A stretch of 64,000 nucleotides of DNA from Amycolatopsis thermophila (GCF_030814215.1 NZ_JAUSUT010000001.1:4402001-4466000), one strand, 5' to 3'. Shown: positions 1 to 8,999, numbered from the stretch's first letter. Translations and numbers: made by a program. Notes: generated by a model not told the origin, from the sequence alone.

Positions 1-260
1 TCGTCAGCCGGCACTTCATCGGCGGGATCCGCCTCGTCCGGGACGGCGAGGAGGTCGACGGCACGGTGCAGTACCTGACCTTCCGCGACACCAACGAGCC
101 GCCGACGCAGCCCGCGTCGGTCGGCGAGTTCCGCGAGCGGTACCGGAAGGTCGACGGGCAGTGGCGGTTCGCCCGCCGCGAGATCGTACCGATCTTCGGC
201 GGCCAGGCAGCCGCCGCGCATGCCGCCCGGCTCGCCGGGCGAGAAGGGCCGGCGCAGTGA
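1..260 (+). CDS. SnoaL/NTF2-like protein, C-terminal part (5' end outside window)
   Basis: The reading frame is open from base 3, and 85 residues are visible before a TGA at 258-260. The end of the domain (GQWRFARREIVPIFGG) has the strand-turn-strand ending typical of SnoaL-like alpha+beta barrel proteins, in which a final beta strand follows a phrase meaning 'to be derived from the input and measured'. Such small proteins often accompany oxygenases in polyketide or aromatic catabolic operons. The TGA overlaps the GTG of the aldolase gene (GTGA), so the two are probably translationally coupled. The family is assigned from a short C-terminus only; the catalytic residues would lie upstream of the window. 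Confidence 0.55.
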   Translation, partial: VSRHFIGGIRLVRDGEEVDGTVQYLTFRDTNEPPTQPASVGEFRERYRKVDGQWRFARREIVPIFGGQAAAAHAARLAGREGPAQ

Positions 261-1027
261 AGCGGGCAGCTCTCGGCGGCGGCAACCCCGTCCTGTACCA
301 CCAGTCGGTGCCGTCGTTCTCGATGCCGGAGTGGGCGGCGGCAGCCGGCTACGACGGGGTGGTCCTCGACCTCCAGCACGGCGAGCTGGGCCTGGAGGCG
401 GCATGCGGGATCCTGCGCTCGCTGCCGCGGCAGAGCGCGTACTGCTACGCGCGGGTGGGCTCGCTCGATCCCGCGCCGGTCCTGCGGCTGCTCGACAGCG
501 GGGCCCGCGGCATCATCGCGCCCGCGATCGAATCCCGGGCCGAGGCCGAGGCACTGGTCGCTGCGGTCGCCTACCCCCCGGTCGGCAACCGCAGCCTCGG
601 CCCGTCCAGACCCGCGCTGTACCAAGGCGCCTCGTACACCGAGGCCGGCAATCTCGCCGTCTCCGCCATCGCCCAGATCGAGACGAAGACCGGCGTGGAC
701 CGTGCCGAGGAGATCGTGTCGACCCCGGGCCTGGACTCCGTCTACATCGGACCGGCCGACCTGGCCGTCTCCTACGGGCTGCCCGGGCGGGGCGACTGGG
801 CGGACGGCCCCGTGCGCGCGGCGATCGCGCACGTGCGCGAGGTGACGGCCGCGCACGGCGTCACCCTCGGCATCTACTCGGGGCAGCCGGCGTACGCCGC
901 CGGCCTGATCGCCGACGGCCTGGTCGACTACGCGGCCCTCGGCATCGACCTCGTCCTGCTGAACCGCGCGTTCGCCGACACCATCGCCGCGCTGGACTCG
1001 GCGCGATCTTCCGGGAGCACCGCATGA
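257..1027 (+). CDS. HpcH/HpaI family aldolase/lyase
   Basis: A 256-residue class II pyruvate-type aldolase. Visible family marks are the catalytic segment DLQHGE (about residues 38-43), the metal-binding Glu in AQIETK and the Asp in IGPADL. Family members cleave or form 4-hydroxy-2-oxo acids or citryl/malyl-CoA-type compounds, using a divalent metal. The GTG at 257 was chosen because it overlaps the upstream stop (GTGA) and begins just before the conserved barrel; an in-frame ATG at 161 would overlap the upstream gene heavily. Its stop overlaps the next ATG. In this operon it most likely acts at the end of a ring-cleavage route and releases pyruvate or a similar unit. The substrate is not known. 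Confidence 0.82.
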   Translation: MKRAALGGGNPVLYHQSVPSFSMPEWAAAAGYDGVVLDLQHGELGLEAACGILRSLPRQSAYCYARVGSLDPAPVLRLLDSGARGIIAPAIESRAEAEALVAAVAYPPVGNRSLGPSRPALYQGASYTEAGNLAVSAIAQIETKTGVDRAEEIVSTPGLDSVYIGPADLAVSYGLPGRGDWADGPVRAAIAHVREVTAAHGVTLGIYSGQPAYAAGLIADGLVDYAALGIDLVLLNRAFADTIAALDSARSSGSTA

Positions 1028-2640
1028 GCGAGACCACCGCCGACGTCCTCATCATCGGTGCGGGACCGGTCGGCCTCACCCTCGCGAACCTGGTGGGGCA
1101 GCAGGGCGTCGAAGTCCTCCTCGTCGAGAAGGGCGAGGAGCTGATCGACTACCCGCGGGCCGTCGGCATCGACGACGAGGCGCTGCGCGCGATGCAGACC
1201 GCCGGGCTCGTCGACGAGGTGCTCCCGCACACCATTCCGGACCAGAAGATCTACATGGTCAACGGGGACCGGATGATCCTGTCCGAAGTGGACCCGAGGA
1301 CGCGCGAGTTCGGCTGGCCGCGCCGCAACGGCTTCGTGCAGCCGCTGGTCGACCAGGTGCTGCTCGCCGGCCTGGACCGCTTCCCGAACGCCACCGCGCG
1401 GTTCGGCACCGAAGTCACCGACCTCGCCGAAGACGCGGACGGCGTGGTGGCCACCCTCGCCGGCGGGGGGACTGTCCGCGCCCGGTACGCGGTCGCCGCC
1501 GACGGCGGGGCTTCGCCCACCCGCAAGCGCCTCGGCATCTCGTTCGAGGGCGAGACCCGGCCGACCGACGGCATCGTGATCGACGTGGCCAACGACCCGA
1601 TCGGCACGCCCCACGCCGTCTTCGGCGGGGATCCGGCCCGCAGCTACGCCTCCATCGCGCTGCCGCACGGCATCCGGCGCTGGGAGTTCACCCTCTTCGA
1701 GGACGAGACCCCCGACCTCGTCGAGGACGACGCCTACGTCTTCGGGTTGCTGGCACCCCACGTACCGGACCCGGCCAAGCTCGACATCATCCGCCGCCGC
1801 GTGTACCGGCACCACGCCCGGATCGCCGGGCGGTTCCGCCACGGGCGGATCTTCCTCGCCGGTGACGCCGCCCACGTCATGCCGGTCGTCGGCGGCCAGG
1901 GCTGGAACTCGGGGATCCGTGACGCCTTCAACCTCGGCTGGAAGCTGGCCACCGTCCTCAAGGGCCTTTCGACCGACGCTCTGCTCGACACGTACGAGAC
2001 CGAACGGCGGGGCCACGTCACGCAGATGGTGGCCGTCTCCCTCGGGATGGCGAAGGACATGACCGACCACGATCCCGAGAAGGCCGCGGAGCGCGACCGG
2101 ATCGCCGCCAACCGCACCCCGGAGGAGCGGGAGGCCCTGAAGCGGCAGGCGTTCAAGCCCCAGCCGAAGTTCGACCAGGGCGTCGTGGTGCACACCCCGC
2201 TGCCGGCGTTCAAGACGCTGCCTGCGCGTGACGTGCCGCGTCTCGCCGGGTCGATCTTCCCGCAGCCGCGGGCCACCGATGCGGACGGCGTGGAGATGCT
2301 GCTCGACGAGGCCACCGGTCAGGGCTGGCGGGTGATCGCCTGGAACAACGACCCGACGGCCTTCCTGCCGGCGCAGCGGCTCGCCGTGCTCGAGCGCCTC
2401 GGCGCTCGCCTCGTGCGGATCGTGCCGAAGACACAGCTGCCATGGGCGCGCAAGCACGCCGCGCCCGGCGTCACGGTCGTCGGCGACCTCGGTGGGGAGT
2501 CGAGCCTGCAGGCCTGGTTCGACGCACGCCCGGTCGGCGCGGTCATCGTCCGCCCCGACCACGTGATCGCCGCCGAGTGCCTCGCCCAGGAACTCGACGA
2601 CGTACTCGGCAAGGTCTTCGAGGCCGCCTGCATCGCGTGA
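1024..2640 (+). CDS. FAD-dependent aromatic hydroxylase (MhpA-like)
   Basis: A 538-residue group A flavoprotein monooxygenase. The N-terminal FAD fold shows IIGAGPVGL (about residues 9-17), and the second FAD motif GDAAHVMPVVGGQG is at about 279-292, followed by the usual GIRDAFNLGWKL helix. The whole length, including the C-terminal thioredoxin-like part, fits 3-(3-hydroxyphenyl)propionate hydroxylase (MhpA) and related enzymes, which hydroxylate phenolic acids with NAD(P)H and O2. The ATG overlaps the aldolase stop (ATGA). Together with a second hydroxylase and a Baeyer-Villiger enzyme downstream it suggests stepwise oxygenation of an aromatic substrate. The exact substrate cannot be read from the sequence. 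Confidence 0.85.
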   Translation: MSETTADVLIIGAGPVGLTLANLVGQQGVEVLLVEKGEELIDYPRAVGIDDEALRAMQTAGLVDEVLPHTIPDQKIYMVNGDRMILSEVDPRTREFGWPRRNGFVQPLVDQVLLAGLDRFPNATARFGTEVTDLAEDADGVVATLAGGGTVRARYAVAADGGASPTRKRLGISFEGETRPTDGIVIDVANDPIGTPHAVFGGDPARSYASIALPHGIRRWEFTLFEDETPDLVEDDAYVFGLLAPHVPDPAKLDIIRRRVYRHHARIAGRFRHGRIFLAGDAAHVMPVVGGQGWNSGIRDAFNLGWKLATVLKGLSTDALLDTYETERRGHVTQMVAVSLGMAKDMTDHDPEKAAERDRIAANRTPEEREALKRQAFKPQPKFDQGVVVHTPLPAFKTLPARDVPRLAGSIFPQPRATDADGVEMLLDEATGQGWRVIAWNNDPTAFLPAQRLAVLERLGARLVRIVPKTQLPWARKHAAPGVTVVGDLGGESSLQAWFDARPVGAVIVRPDHVIAAECLAQELDDVLGKVFEAACIA

Positions 2641-2678
2641 CCCCGCACATCCCCGAACCCGAACACGATGGAGCGCTG

Positions 2679-4658
2679 ATGCCCGAGGCCGCCGAGATCG
2701 ACGACGTGTACTGGCGCGACGAGTACACGCCCATTACGGAGGACGACGCCTTCCTCGAACGCATCGTCGCCGAGGCCGACCTGCCGTCGCTGCTCACGGC
2801 GCTGGCCGCCCTGACCGGAGATCACACGCTGATCCCGCCGGAGCTGCGCCCCCCGCTTCCTCCCGTCGACACGGCTCCGCCCGCGCACGGCGGCATGAGC
2901 GAGGCCGCGCAGGCTCGAGCGCGTGAGCTCGCGCTGACCGCGCTCAAGCGCGTCCGCGACGAGGGGCTCACCTCGCCCCGCCTGCTGGACCCCGAGGAAG
3001 CACGCACCATCGTGGACTTCATCACGGGCGGGGCGAGTGCCGAGGACGCGGCGCTGATGATGCACGAGCTCGACCTGGTCACCCAGCGCCCGGGAGCACC
3101 GGCTTGGCATGTCGACGAGGTCGCACCCGACCGCGACCTCGAAGTCGCGGTCATCGGCACCGGGATGAGCGGCATCGCGGCCATGTACCGGCTCAAGCAG
3201 GCGGGCGTACGGTTCGTCGCGTTCGAGAAGCACCCCGAGGTCGGTGGCACCTGGTGGGCCAACACCTATCCCGGGGTGCGCCTCGACACCCCGACCTTCG
3301 CCTACAGCTTCTCCTTCGCCCAGCGGGCCGACTGGCCCCACGCGTACGCCGAGGGCGCCGAGGTCGAGGGGTACGCCGTCGAGATCGTCGATCGCGCCAA
3401 GCTGCGTGAGCACATCGAGTTCGACACCGAAGTCGTCTCGATGACCTGGGACGCAGCATCGGCCACCTGGGAGGTCGTCGTCCGGCGCGACGGCGTCGAG
3501 CAGTGCCGGCGGTTCCACCTCGTCATCGCCGCGACCGGGCAGCTGGAGAAGCCGAGCATCCCGGAACTCCCCGGACAGGACGACTTCGGCGGCGTACAGA
3601 TGCACTCCGCGCGGTGGGACCACGACGTGGACCTGACCGGGAAGCGCGTCGCGGTGGTCGGCACCGGCGCCAGCGCCTACCAGATCGTCCCGAGCATCAT
3701 CGACCGAGTCGGCCACCTCGATGTCTTCCAGCGGTCCGGACCGTGGACGGTGCCCGCCCCGAACTACCACGACCGGGCACCATCGGCCCTGACCTGGCTC
3801 AGCGACCACGTCCCGCACTACGGGCAGTGGTTCCGGTTCCAGGCGTTCTGGGGTGCGCGCACCGGACGGCTGCACACCGTCAAGGTCGATCCGGAGTGGG
3901 ACCGCACCGACTCGGTGTCGGCCACCAACCTGCGGGTGCGGGAGGAACTCACCGCGATCCTGCGCGAGCAGTGGGCGGACCGCCCCGACATGCTCGACGT
4001 CGTCGTGCCCGCGTACCCGCCCGGCGGCAAGCGCATGCTCCGCGACAACGGCGTGTGGGCGCGCGCACTGCACCGGGAGCACGCCGAGCTCGTCACCTCC
4101 CCGATCGAACGGTTCACGGCTGAGGGCATCGCCACCGCCGACGGCGAGCGGCACCCGGTCGACGTCGTGATCTACGCGACCGGGTTCAAGGCGTCCGACC
4201 ACCTCGACCCGATCGTGGTCACCGGGCCGTCCGGGCAGACGCTCAAGGAGCACTGGAACGGTGACGCGACGGCCTGGGCCGGCATCTGCGTGCCCGGCTT
4301 CCCGAACCTCTTCCTCATCCAGGGGCCCAACACGAACTACGTCGTGCACGGCCAGTTCCACTTCATGATCGAATGCGGGGTCGAGTTCACCGTCGAGGCG
4401 ATCCACCAGCTGCTGCGCCGCGGGGCGGCCTCGCTCGAGGTCAAGCAGGAGACCCTGGACCGCTTCCTCGCCTGGGTCGACCGGGGCAATGCCGAGTGCG
4501 CATGGGCGCAGCCGCAGGTCCGCACCTGGTACAAGAACTCCCGCGGCCGGGTCTCGCAGGTGTGGCCGTACAGCCATCTCGAGTACTGGACGCTGACCCG
4601 GGGCGCCGACTTCGACTCCGACTTCACGCTCGGCTCACGCCCCGAGGCGACGTCGTGA
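2679..4658 (+). CDS. Baeyer-Villiger monooxygenase, HAPMO-like
   Basis: A 659-residue flavin monooxygenase. Two dinucleotide-binding motifs are visible: VIGTGMSGIA (about residue 157) for FAD and VVGTGASAYQ (about 326) for NADPH. Between them is the complete Baeyer-Villiger fingerprint FxGxxxHxxxWD as FGGVQMHSARWD (about 302-313). The roughly 130-residue N-terminal extension before the first motif is like that of 4-hydroxyacetophenone monooxygenase, which turns aryl ketones into phenyl esters. I chose ATG 2679 because GGAG (2670-2673) lies five bases upstream; a GTG at 2637 overlapping the previous stop is the alternative. Its stop overlaps the next GTG. The call as a BVMO is strong; the substrate is inferred only from the family. 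Confidence 0.9.
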   Translation: MPEAAEIDDVYWRDEYTPITEDDAFLERIVAEADLPSLLTALAALTGDHTLIPPELRPPLPPVDTAPPAHGGMSEAAQARARELALTALKRVRDEGLTSPRLLDPEEARTIVDFITGGASAEDAALMMHELDLVTQRPGAPAWHVDEVAPDRDLEVAVIGTGMSGIAAMYRLKQAGVRFVAFEKHPEVGGTWWANTYPGVRLDTPTFAYSFSFAQRADWPHAYAEGAEVEGYAVEIVDRAKLREHIEFDTEVVSMTWDAASATWEVVVRRDGVEQCRRFHLVIAATGQLEKPSIPELPGQDDFGGVQMHSARWDHDVDLTGKRVAVVGTGASAYQIVPSIIDRVGHLDVFQRSGPWTVPAPNYHDRAPSALTWLSDHVPHYGQWFRFQAFWGARTGRLHTVKVDPEWDRTDSVSATNLRVREELTAILREQWADRPDMLDVVVPAYPPGGKRMLRDNGVWARALHREHAELVTSPIERFTAEGIATADGERHPVDVVIYATGFKASDHLDPIVVTGPSGQTLKEHWNGDATAWAGICVPGFPNLFLIQGPNTNYVVHGQFHFMIECGVEFTVEAIHQLLRRGAASLEVKQETLDRFLAWVDRGNAECAWAQPQVRTWYKNSRGRVSQVWPYSHLEYWTLTRGADFDSDFTLGSRPEATS

Positions 4659-6259
4659 GCGCGCGACGTGACGTGCTCGTGGTGGGTGCCGGCCCGGTCG
4701 GGCTCGTCGCCGCCCTCCTTCTCGCCGATGCGGGCGTGCGCGCGACGCTCGTGGAGAAGGAGACCGAGCCGGGCGACCTGCCGCGCGCGATCAGCCTCCA
4801 GGACGAGTCGTTCCGCACCCTCGAGCAGCTCGGTGTGGCCGACGCGCTCAAGGCCGAGTCCCTGCTCGACACGGGCAGTCGCTACTTCGGCCTCGGGGAC
4901 CGCCTCCTGCTCGAGGCGAGGCCGGTCGCGTCCCGGCTGGGGCATCCCGCCAAGACCCAGTTCGACCAGCCGATCCTGGAGCGGCTGCTGTGGGAGCGAG
5001 CAGCCGCGCACGAGCGACTCGAATTCCTGCGCGGCGCCGACGCGACAGCGATCATGCAGGACAGCGACGGGGTCGGCGTGACCGTGACCGCCGGAGAGAA
5101 GACACAGACCCTGACCGCCGACTGGCTGATCGGCGCCGACGGCGGGCGCAGCTTCGTCCGCCGGGCGGTCGGGATCGAGCTGGCCGGCACCACCCAGCCG
5201 CAGCGGTGGATCGTCGTCGATCTGCGCAACGAGCCGCGCGAGCGGGCCCCGTTCGCCGAATTCCACGGCGACGGCGAGCGGCCGTACGTGCTCGTGCCCG
5301 GCGTCAAGGGACGCCTGCGGATCGAGTTCATGCTCTTCGACGACGAGGACCCCGAGGAGATGACGACGCCGGAGCGGATCCGGGAGCTGGTCGTGCCGCG
5401 CTTCCGGGCCGAGCTGGCGCCGGATGACGTGCGCCGCGCGACCGTGTACATCGCGCACCAGCGCGTCGCGCGGCGGTATCGCGCGGGGCGCACGTTCCTG
5501 GCCGGTGACGCCGCCCACCTGATGCCGCCGTTCGCGGGCCAGGGCCTGAACGCCGGTATCCGCGACGCGACCAACCTCACGTGGAAGCTGATCGAGGCGA
5601 TCACCGGCGGCGGGACCGAGCGGCTGCTGGATTCGTACGAGCTCGAGCGCCGCGCCCACGGAGCCGCGATGGTGCGGGTCTCGCGCCGCATCGGCGAGGT
5701 CGTCATGGCGACCCATCCGGTCGTCACGCGCCTGCGTGACGCCGTTGTCCGCACGGTCGGCTTGCTCCCCGGCGTCCGCGAATTCCTCGCCACCATGCGC
5801 TTCATCGCACCACCCGACTACGCCGCGGGAGCCGCCGTCGCGTCCGACGGCGTCACCTTCGACACCGTGACCGTCGGCCGCGCCTTGAGCCAACCGGTCG
5901 TCCGCGACGCCACTGGCGCCGAGCGCGGACTCGACGCTCATCTCGGGCGCGGGTGGACGTTGCTGCAGATCGGCGGTCCGCCCGCCGCGGCGGCCGACGC
6001 GTACTGGGACGCGATCGGCGCGAAGCGGCTGTGCGTCCGCCCACCGGGCAGCGAGCCGACCGACGGCGTGGTCACCGAGACGACCGCGGTGCTCACCTCC
6101 GGCGCCGGCACCCGTCCGGTCTTCGTCGCGGTCCGTCCCGACCGCTACGTCGCGGCGGTGTTCGACGCCGCCGGCGAGCGACGCGTCGTCGAGCACCTCC
6201 GCGCCTTCGTCGACGACCGCGACCTTCCCCGAAATCCCCGTTTCTCCGTCCACCCCTGA
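4655..6259 (+). CDS. FAD-dependent phenol-type hydroxylase (PheA/TfdB family)
   Basis: A 534-residue group A flavin monooxygenase, paralogous to the gene at 1024. It has LVVGAGPVGLVAALLLADAG near the N-terminus (FAD), then GADGG (about residue 161) and GDAAHLMPPFAGQGLNAGIRD (about 284), followed by the conserved ATNLTWKL helix. Compared with the first hydroxylase it belongs to the phenol 2-monooxygenase / 2,4-dichlorophenol hydroxylase-like branch. The GTG start overlaps the BVMO stop (GTGA). If the BVMO product is a phenyl ester, a phenol released by hydrolysis would be a reasonable substrate for this enzyme; that ordering is inference. Confidence 0.83.
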   Translation: MSARRDVLVVGAGPVGLVAALLLADAGVRATLVEKETEPGDLPRAISLQDESFRTLEQLGVADALKAESLLDTGSRYFGLGDRLLLEARPVASRLGHPAKTQFDQPILERLLWERAAAHERLEFLRGADATAIMQDSDGVGVTVTAGEKTQTLTADWLIGADGGRSFVRRAVGIELAGTTQPQRWIVVDLRNEPRERAPFAEFHGDGERPYVLVPGVKGRLRIEFMLFDDEDPEEMTTPERIRELVVPRFRAELAPDDVRRATVYIAHQRVARRYRAGRTFLAGDAAHLMPPFAGQGLNAGIRDATNLTWKLIEAITGGGTERLLDSYELERRAHGAAMVRVSRRIGEVVMATHPVVTRLRDAVVRTVGLLPGVREFLATMRFIAPPDYAAGAAVASDGVTFDTVTVGRALSQPVVRDATGAERGLDAHLGRGWTLLQIGGPPAAAADAYWDAIGAKRLCVRPPGSEPTDGVVTETTAVLTSGAGTRPVFVAVRPDRYVAAVFDAAGERRVVEHLRAFVDDRDLPRNPRFSVHP

Positions 6260-6272
6260 AGAGGAAGACCCG

Positions 6273-7109
6273 ATGACCAAGTTCGTCAGCTACTACCGCG
6301 CCGACCACACCATCGCGTGGGGGCGCCTCGACGCCGAGACGATCTACGACGCGACCCCGGCCGCGCCCTCCCTCGCCGCGGCCATCACGGCCGGCTCCCT
6401 CGAATCCTTGGCGCACTACACCGAGCGCCCGGTGGCGCTCGGCGAGGTGGCGCTGGCCCCGGTCATCCCCGACCCCGGAAAGATCATCTGCATCGGGGTC
6501 AACTACCGCAGCCACCAGGACGAAATCGGCAAGCCGGCGCCGCAAGCCCCGGTCGTCTTCGCCCGCTACGCCGACAGCCAGCTGGGCCACGGCGCGGACG
6601 CCCGCAAACCGGCGGGCTCCGCCCAGTTCGACTACGAGGGCGAGGTTGCCCTGGTCATCTCGAAGCCCGCGCACCGGGTGGCCAAGGCCGAGGCCTACGA
6701 CCACGTCGCCGGCTACGCCGTGTACAACGACTTCTCGGTCCGCGACTGGCAGCGTGCCGCCAGCCAGTGGCTGCCCGGCAAGACGTGGCCGGGCACCGGT
6801 GGCTTCGGTCCCTGCCTGGTCACCGCCGACGAGGTCGGCGACGTCACCGAGCTCGAGCTGACGACCCGGGTCAACGGCGAGGTGCGCCAGCGCGCCAAGC
6901 TCGCGGACCTGATCAACGACATCCCCTCGATCATCGAGTACGTCACCACGTTCACGCCGCTCGCCCCCGGCGACGTCATCGTCACCGGCACGCCCGGCGG
7001 TGTCGGGCTCTTCATGGACCCGCCGGGATTCGTCGTCGACGGCGATGTCGTCGAAGTCGAAGTGACCAAACTCGGAACGCTGCGCAACACGGTGCGCGAC
7101 GTCGCCTGA
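6273..7109 (+). CDS. Fumarylacetoacetate hydrolase (FAH) family protein
   Basis: A 278-residue protein of the FAH superfamily. The phrases CIGVNYRSH, the metal-binding YEGEVALV, and NDFSVRDWQ followed by KTWPGTGGFGPCLV are all typical, with a short N-terminal domain of about 60 residues before the catalytic fold. Members hydrolyse or decarboxylate beta-diketo or oxo acids from aromatic ring cleavage (acylpyruvate hydrolase, HpaG-type, and similar), using Mg2+. It is the last gene of the operon, 13 bases after the hydroxylase stop, with GAGGAAG just ahead of the ATG. It is the expected hydrolase for a ring-cleavage product, but no ring-cleavage dioxygenase is visible in the window. Confidence 0.87.
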   Translation: MTKFVSYYRADHTIAWGRLDAETIYDATPAAPSLAAAITAGSLESLAHYTERPVALGEVALAPVIPDPGKIICIGVNYRSHQDEIGKPAPQAPVVFARYADSQLGHGADARKPAGSAQFDYEGEVALVISKPAHRVAKAEAYDHVAGYAVYNDFSVRDWQRAASQWLPGKTWPGTGGFGPCLVTADEVGDVTELELTTRVNGEVRQRAKLADLINDIPSIIEYVTTFTPLAPGDVIVTGTPGGVGLFMDPPGFVVDGDVVEVEVTKLGTLRNTVRDVA

Positions 7110-7373
7110 CCGATGCGAGGCGGCGACGCGATCGGGCAGGCGGCCTCCGCACCCGCTGACCGCCACCGCGGCGTCGGCTGCGGTCATTCCTGGAGCCTTG
7201 CGGGACAACAACTCTGGGGGCTGCATCGAGGGCGCAGCTTCGGTCGTAGCGTCGCCGGGGCTGTGGCCGAGTTCGCCGACGGCGTGACCGACCTGATCGG
7301 CTTGTGGCCACGTTGACCACCGCCTGGCGGGTGGCGCACTACCCGGTCGGCGGATGATCGGTGCAGGGCCGAC

Positions 7374-8240
7374 TCAAGCCAGCACCCGCCCGAGGAAGCC
7401 TCGCAGATAACCCGCAACGACATCCAGATGGCTCTCCAGCAGGAAGTGACCGCCGTTGATCAGGTGCACCTCCGCGTCCTTGGCGTCGCGGGCGAAGGCG
7501 CGCGCGCCGGCCGGGCCGAAGATTTCGTCGTTGCGGCCCCACACGGCGAGCACCGGGACCTCGCTGGTGCGCAGGAATTCGTGCAGCAGCGGGTAGAGCG
7601 GGCGGTTGTTCTGGTAGTCGCGAAACAGCGCCAGCTGGACCTCGTCGTTGCCCTCGCGGGAGACAAGGGCGAAGTCGTGCTTCCAGGTGTCCGGGCTGAC
7701 CACGCTCGGGTCGGGCACTCCGTGCACGTACTGCCAGCGGATGGCGTCGATGCTCAGCGCGGCGCGGACGGCGGATTCGGTGTCGGGGCCGGGGTTCGCC
7801 CCGTAGGCCCAGATGTCGGTCCAGAACGACTCGACGAAACCGTCCTCGTAGCCGTTGCCGTTCTGGGTGACGATGGCGGAGATCCGTTCGGGGTGCTTGA
7901 GCGCGAGGCGCCATCCGATGGGGGCGCCGTAGTCCTGGACGTAGAGGGCGTATCGGTCCAGGCCCAGTCGGTCGAGCAGTCCGGAGGTAAGTGCGGCGAG
8001 AGCGTCGAAGGTGTAGGCGAACTCCCCCGCGAGTGGGGCGGCGGAGTGCCCGAAGCCGAGGTGGTCCGGCGCGATGACGTGGTAGTCCCCGGCCAGCAGC
8101 GGGATGAGTTCGCGAAACATGAACGAACTGGTCGGGTAGCCGTGCAGCAGGACGACCGCGGGGGCGTCGGCAGGGCCGGCTTCGCGGTAGAAGATCTCGT
8201 AGCCGTCGACGGTGGCGGTCCGGTGGTGCACCAAGCTCAT
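7374..8240 (-). CDS. Alpha/beta hydrolase, epoxide hydrolase / haloalkane dehalogenase-like
   Basis: A 288-residue alpha/beta-fold hydrolase. It has the oxyanion motif HGYPTS, a nucleophile elbow with Asp instead of Ser (VQDYGAPIG, near residue 110), a late acid in WGRNDEIFG and the catalytic His in NGGHFLLESH. An Asp nucleophile is the mark of epoxide hydrolases and haloalkane dehalogenases, not of esterases. The ATG at 8240 fits the start of the conserved fold (MSLVHHRTATVDG) and has AAGGGG upstream. It is divergent from the CGNR regulator gene across about 105 bases that carry repeated operator-like motifs, so it is probably that regulator's target. The substrate is unknown. Confidence 0.82.
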   Translation of the reverse strand: MSLVHHRTATVDGYEIFYREAGPADAPAVVLLHGYPTSSFMFRELIPLLAGDYHVIAPDHLGFGHSAAPLAGEFAYTFDALAALTSGLLDRLGLDRYALYVQDYGAPIGWRLALKHPERISAIVTQNGNGYEDGFVESFWTDIWAYGANPGPDTESAVRAALSIDAIRWQYVHGVPDPSVVSPDTWKHDFALVSREGNDEVQLALFRDYQNNRPLYPLLHEFLRTSEVPVLAVWGRNDEIFGPAGARAFARDAKDAEVHLINGGHFLLESHLDVVAGYLRGFLGRVLA

Positions 8241-8262
8241 TTCTAACCCCTTCGGAGGTTTT

Positions 8263-8328
8263 ATCTGGTTAGCCCTCGCCATACAAGCACGGGATGGGCT
8301 AACCTGTCAAAGGGTTCGATCTGGTTAG
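8263..8328. promoter_or_regulatory. Divergent promoter region with repeated ATCTGGTTAG operator motif
   Basis: Two exact copies of the 10-mer ATCTGGTTAG occur at 8263-8272 and 8319-8328. Between them GGGCTAACC (8296-8304) is the exact reverse complement of GGTTAGCCC (8267-8275), giving a 9-bp inverted repeat with a 20-bp spacer. A further CTAACC half-site is at 8243-8248. The arrangement lies between the hydrolase and CGNR regulator genes, so a shared operator for the CGNR protein is the simplest reading. Binding itself is inference. Confidence 0.5.
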
Positions 8329-8345
8329 AGGGAGAGCGGTATCTG

Positions 8346-8825
8346 ATGAATGCGCTGCTGGACCTGCTCAACAGCAGGCCACTGGTCAACGGCGAGGAAC
8401 AGGACGCGCTCGCCGACCCGGAAGAAGGCAGACGCTGGGCACGGGAGCACGGCGGCGACGGCAGCCTCGCGGAACTGGCGCTGCTGCGCGAGGCTCGGGA
8501 CATCCTGCGAGACGTCGTGCGCGGAGAAAGCCCGGCCACCGCGTTGAGTCCACTGCTCGAAGGAGTCCACCAGATCCCGGAGTTCACGTCGGATGGTCTT
8601 CAGTGGACAGTCAAGGCTCCTCCGCACGCCCGATTGGCAGTCGAGGTGGTCCTCGCCTGGGCCGACATCGAGGAGCGTCTACCGGGCCGGCTACGCCCCT
8701 GCGCCAACGACGAATGCCAGCTGTTCCTGCTCGACCGCAGCCGCGCCAACCGCGCCCGCTGGTGCTCGATGGCTGTCTGCGGCAACCGCGAAAAAGCACG
8801 CCGCCACTACCAACGCACCCGCTGA
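8346..8825 (+). CDS. CGNR zinc-finger transcriptional regulator (ABATE domain)
   Basis: A 159-residue protein. The N-terminal half (NALLDLLNSRP to about residue 105) is the alpha-helical ABATE-type domain, and the C-terminus carries the CGNR zinc finger: CANDEC, then RARWCSMAVCGNREKARRHYQR. The four cysteines and the CGNR-K-RR basic stretch are intact. Such proteins are putative stress- or substrate-responsive regulators in actinobacteria. The gene is divergent from the epoxide-hydrolase-like gene and shares a promoter region rich in GGTTAG repeats, which suggests autoregulation and control of that hydrolase. A 9-bp inverted repeat follows the stop. Confidence 0.85.
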   Translation: MNALLDLLNSRPLVNGEEQDALADPEEGRRWAREHGGDGSLAELALLREARDILRDVVRGESPATALSPLLEGVHQIPEFTSDGLQWTVKAPPHARLAVEVVLAWADIEERLPGRLRPCANDECQLFLLDRSRANRARWCSMAVCGNREKARRHYQRTR

Positions 8826-8852
8826 CGCCTGCCGCTCGTGTCGCGCCCCATG

Positions 8853-8872
8853 CGCGTGGTCAGGACCACGCG
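8853..8872 (+). terminator. Inverted repeat downstream of the CGNR gene
   Basis: CGCGTGGTC and GACCACGCG form a perfect 9-bp inverted repeat with a 2-base centre, 28 bases after the CGNR stop. There is no U-tract. It may be a terminator hairpin or a protein-binding palindrome. Confidence 0.4.
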
Positions 8873-8999
8873 GGAACCCACCCATATTTCAACCATGCTG
8901 CGAATGAACCGTCGGCAACGCCGTGCGACGTCCCGGGGGAGGCGATGCGGAAGAGGTCGCCTGTGTGCGTCACGGTGGTCAAACTCGGCGGAAAAGGAC

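Noticed and set aside
2319..4577. Very long open frame antisense to the hydroxylase and BVMO genes (about 750 codons)
   Set aside because: It is the usual shadow of GC-rich coding DNA. The sense strand has full family motifs; the antisense translation is rich in Arg, Gly, Asp, Val and His without any domain.
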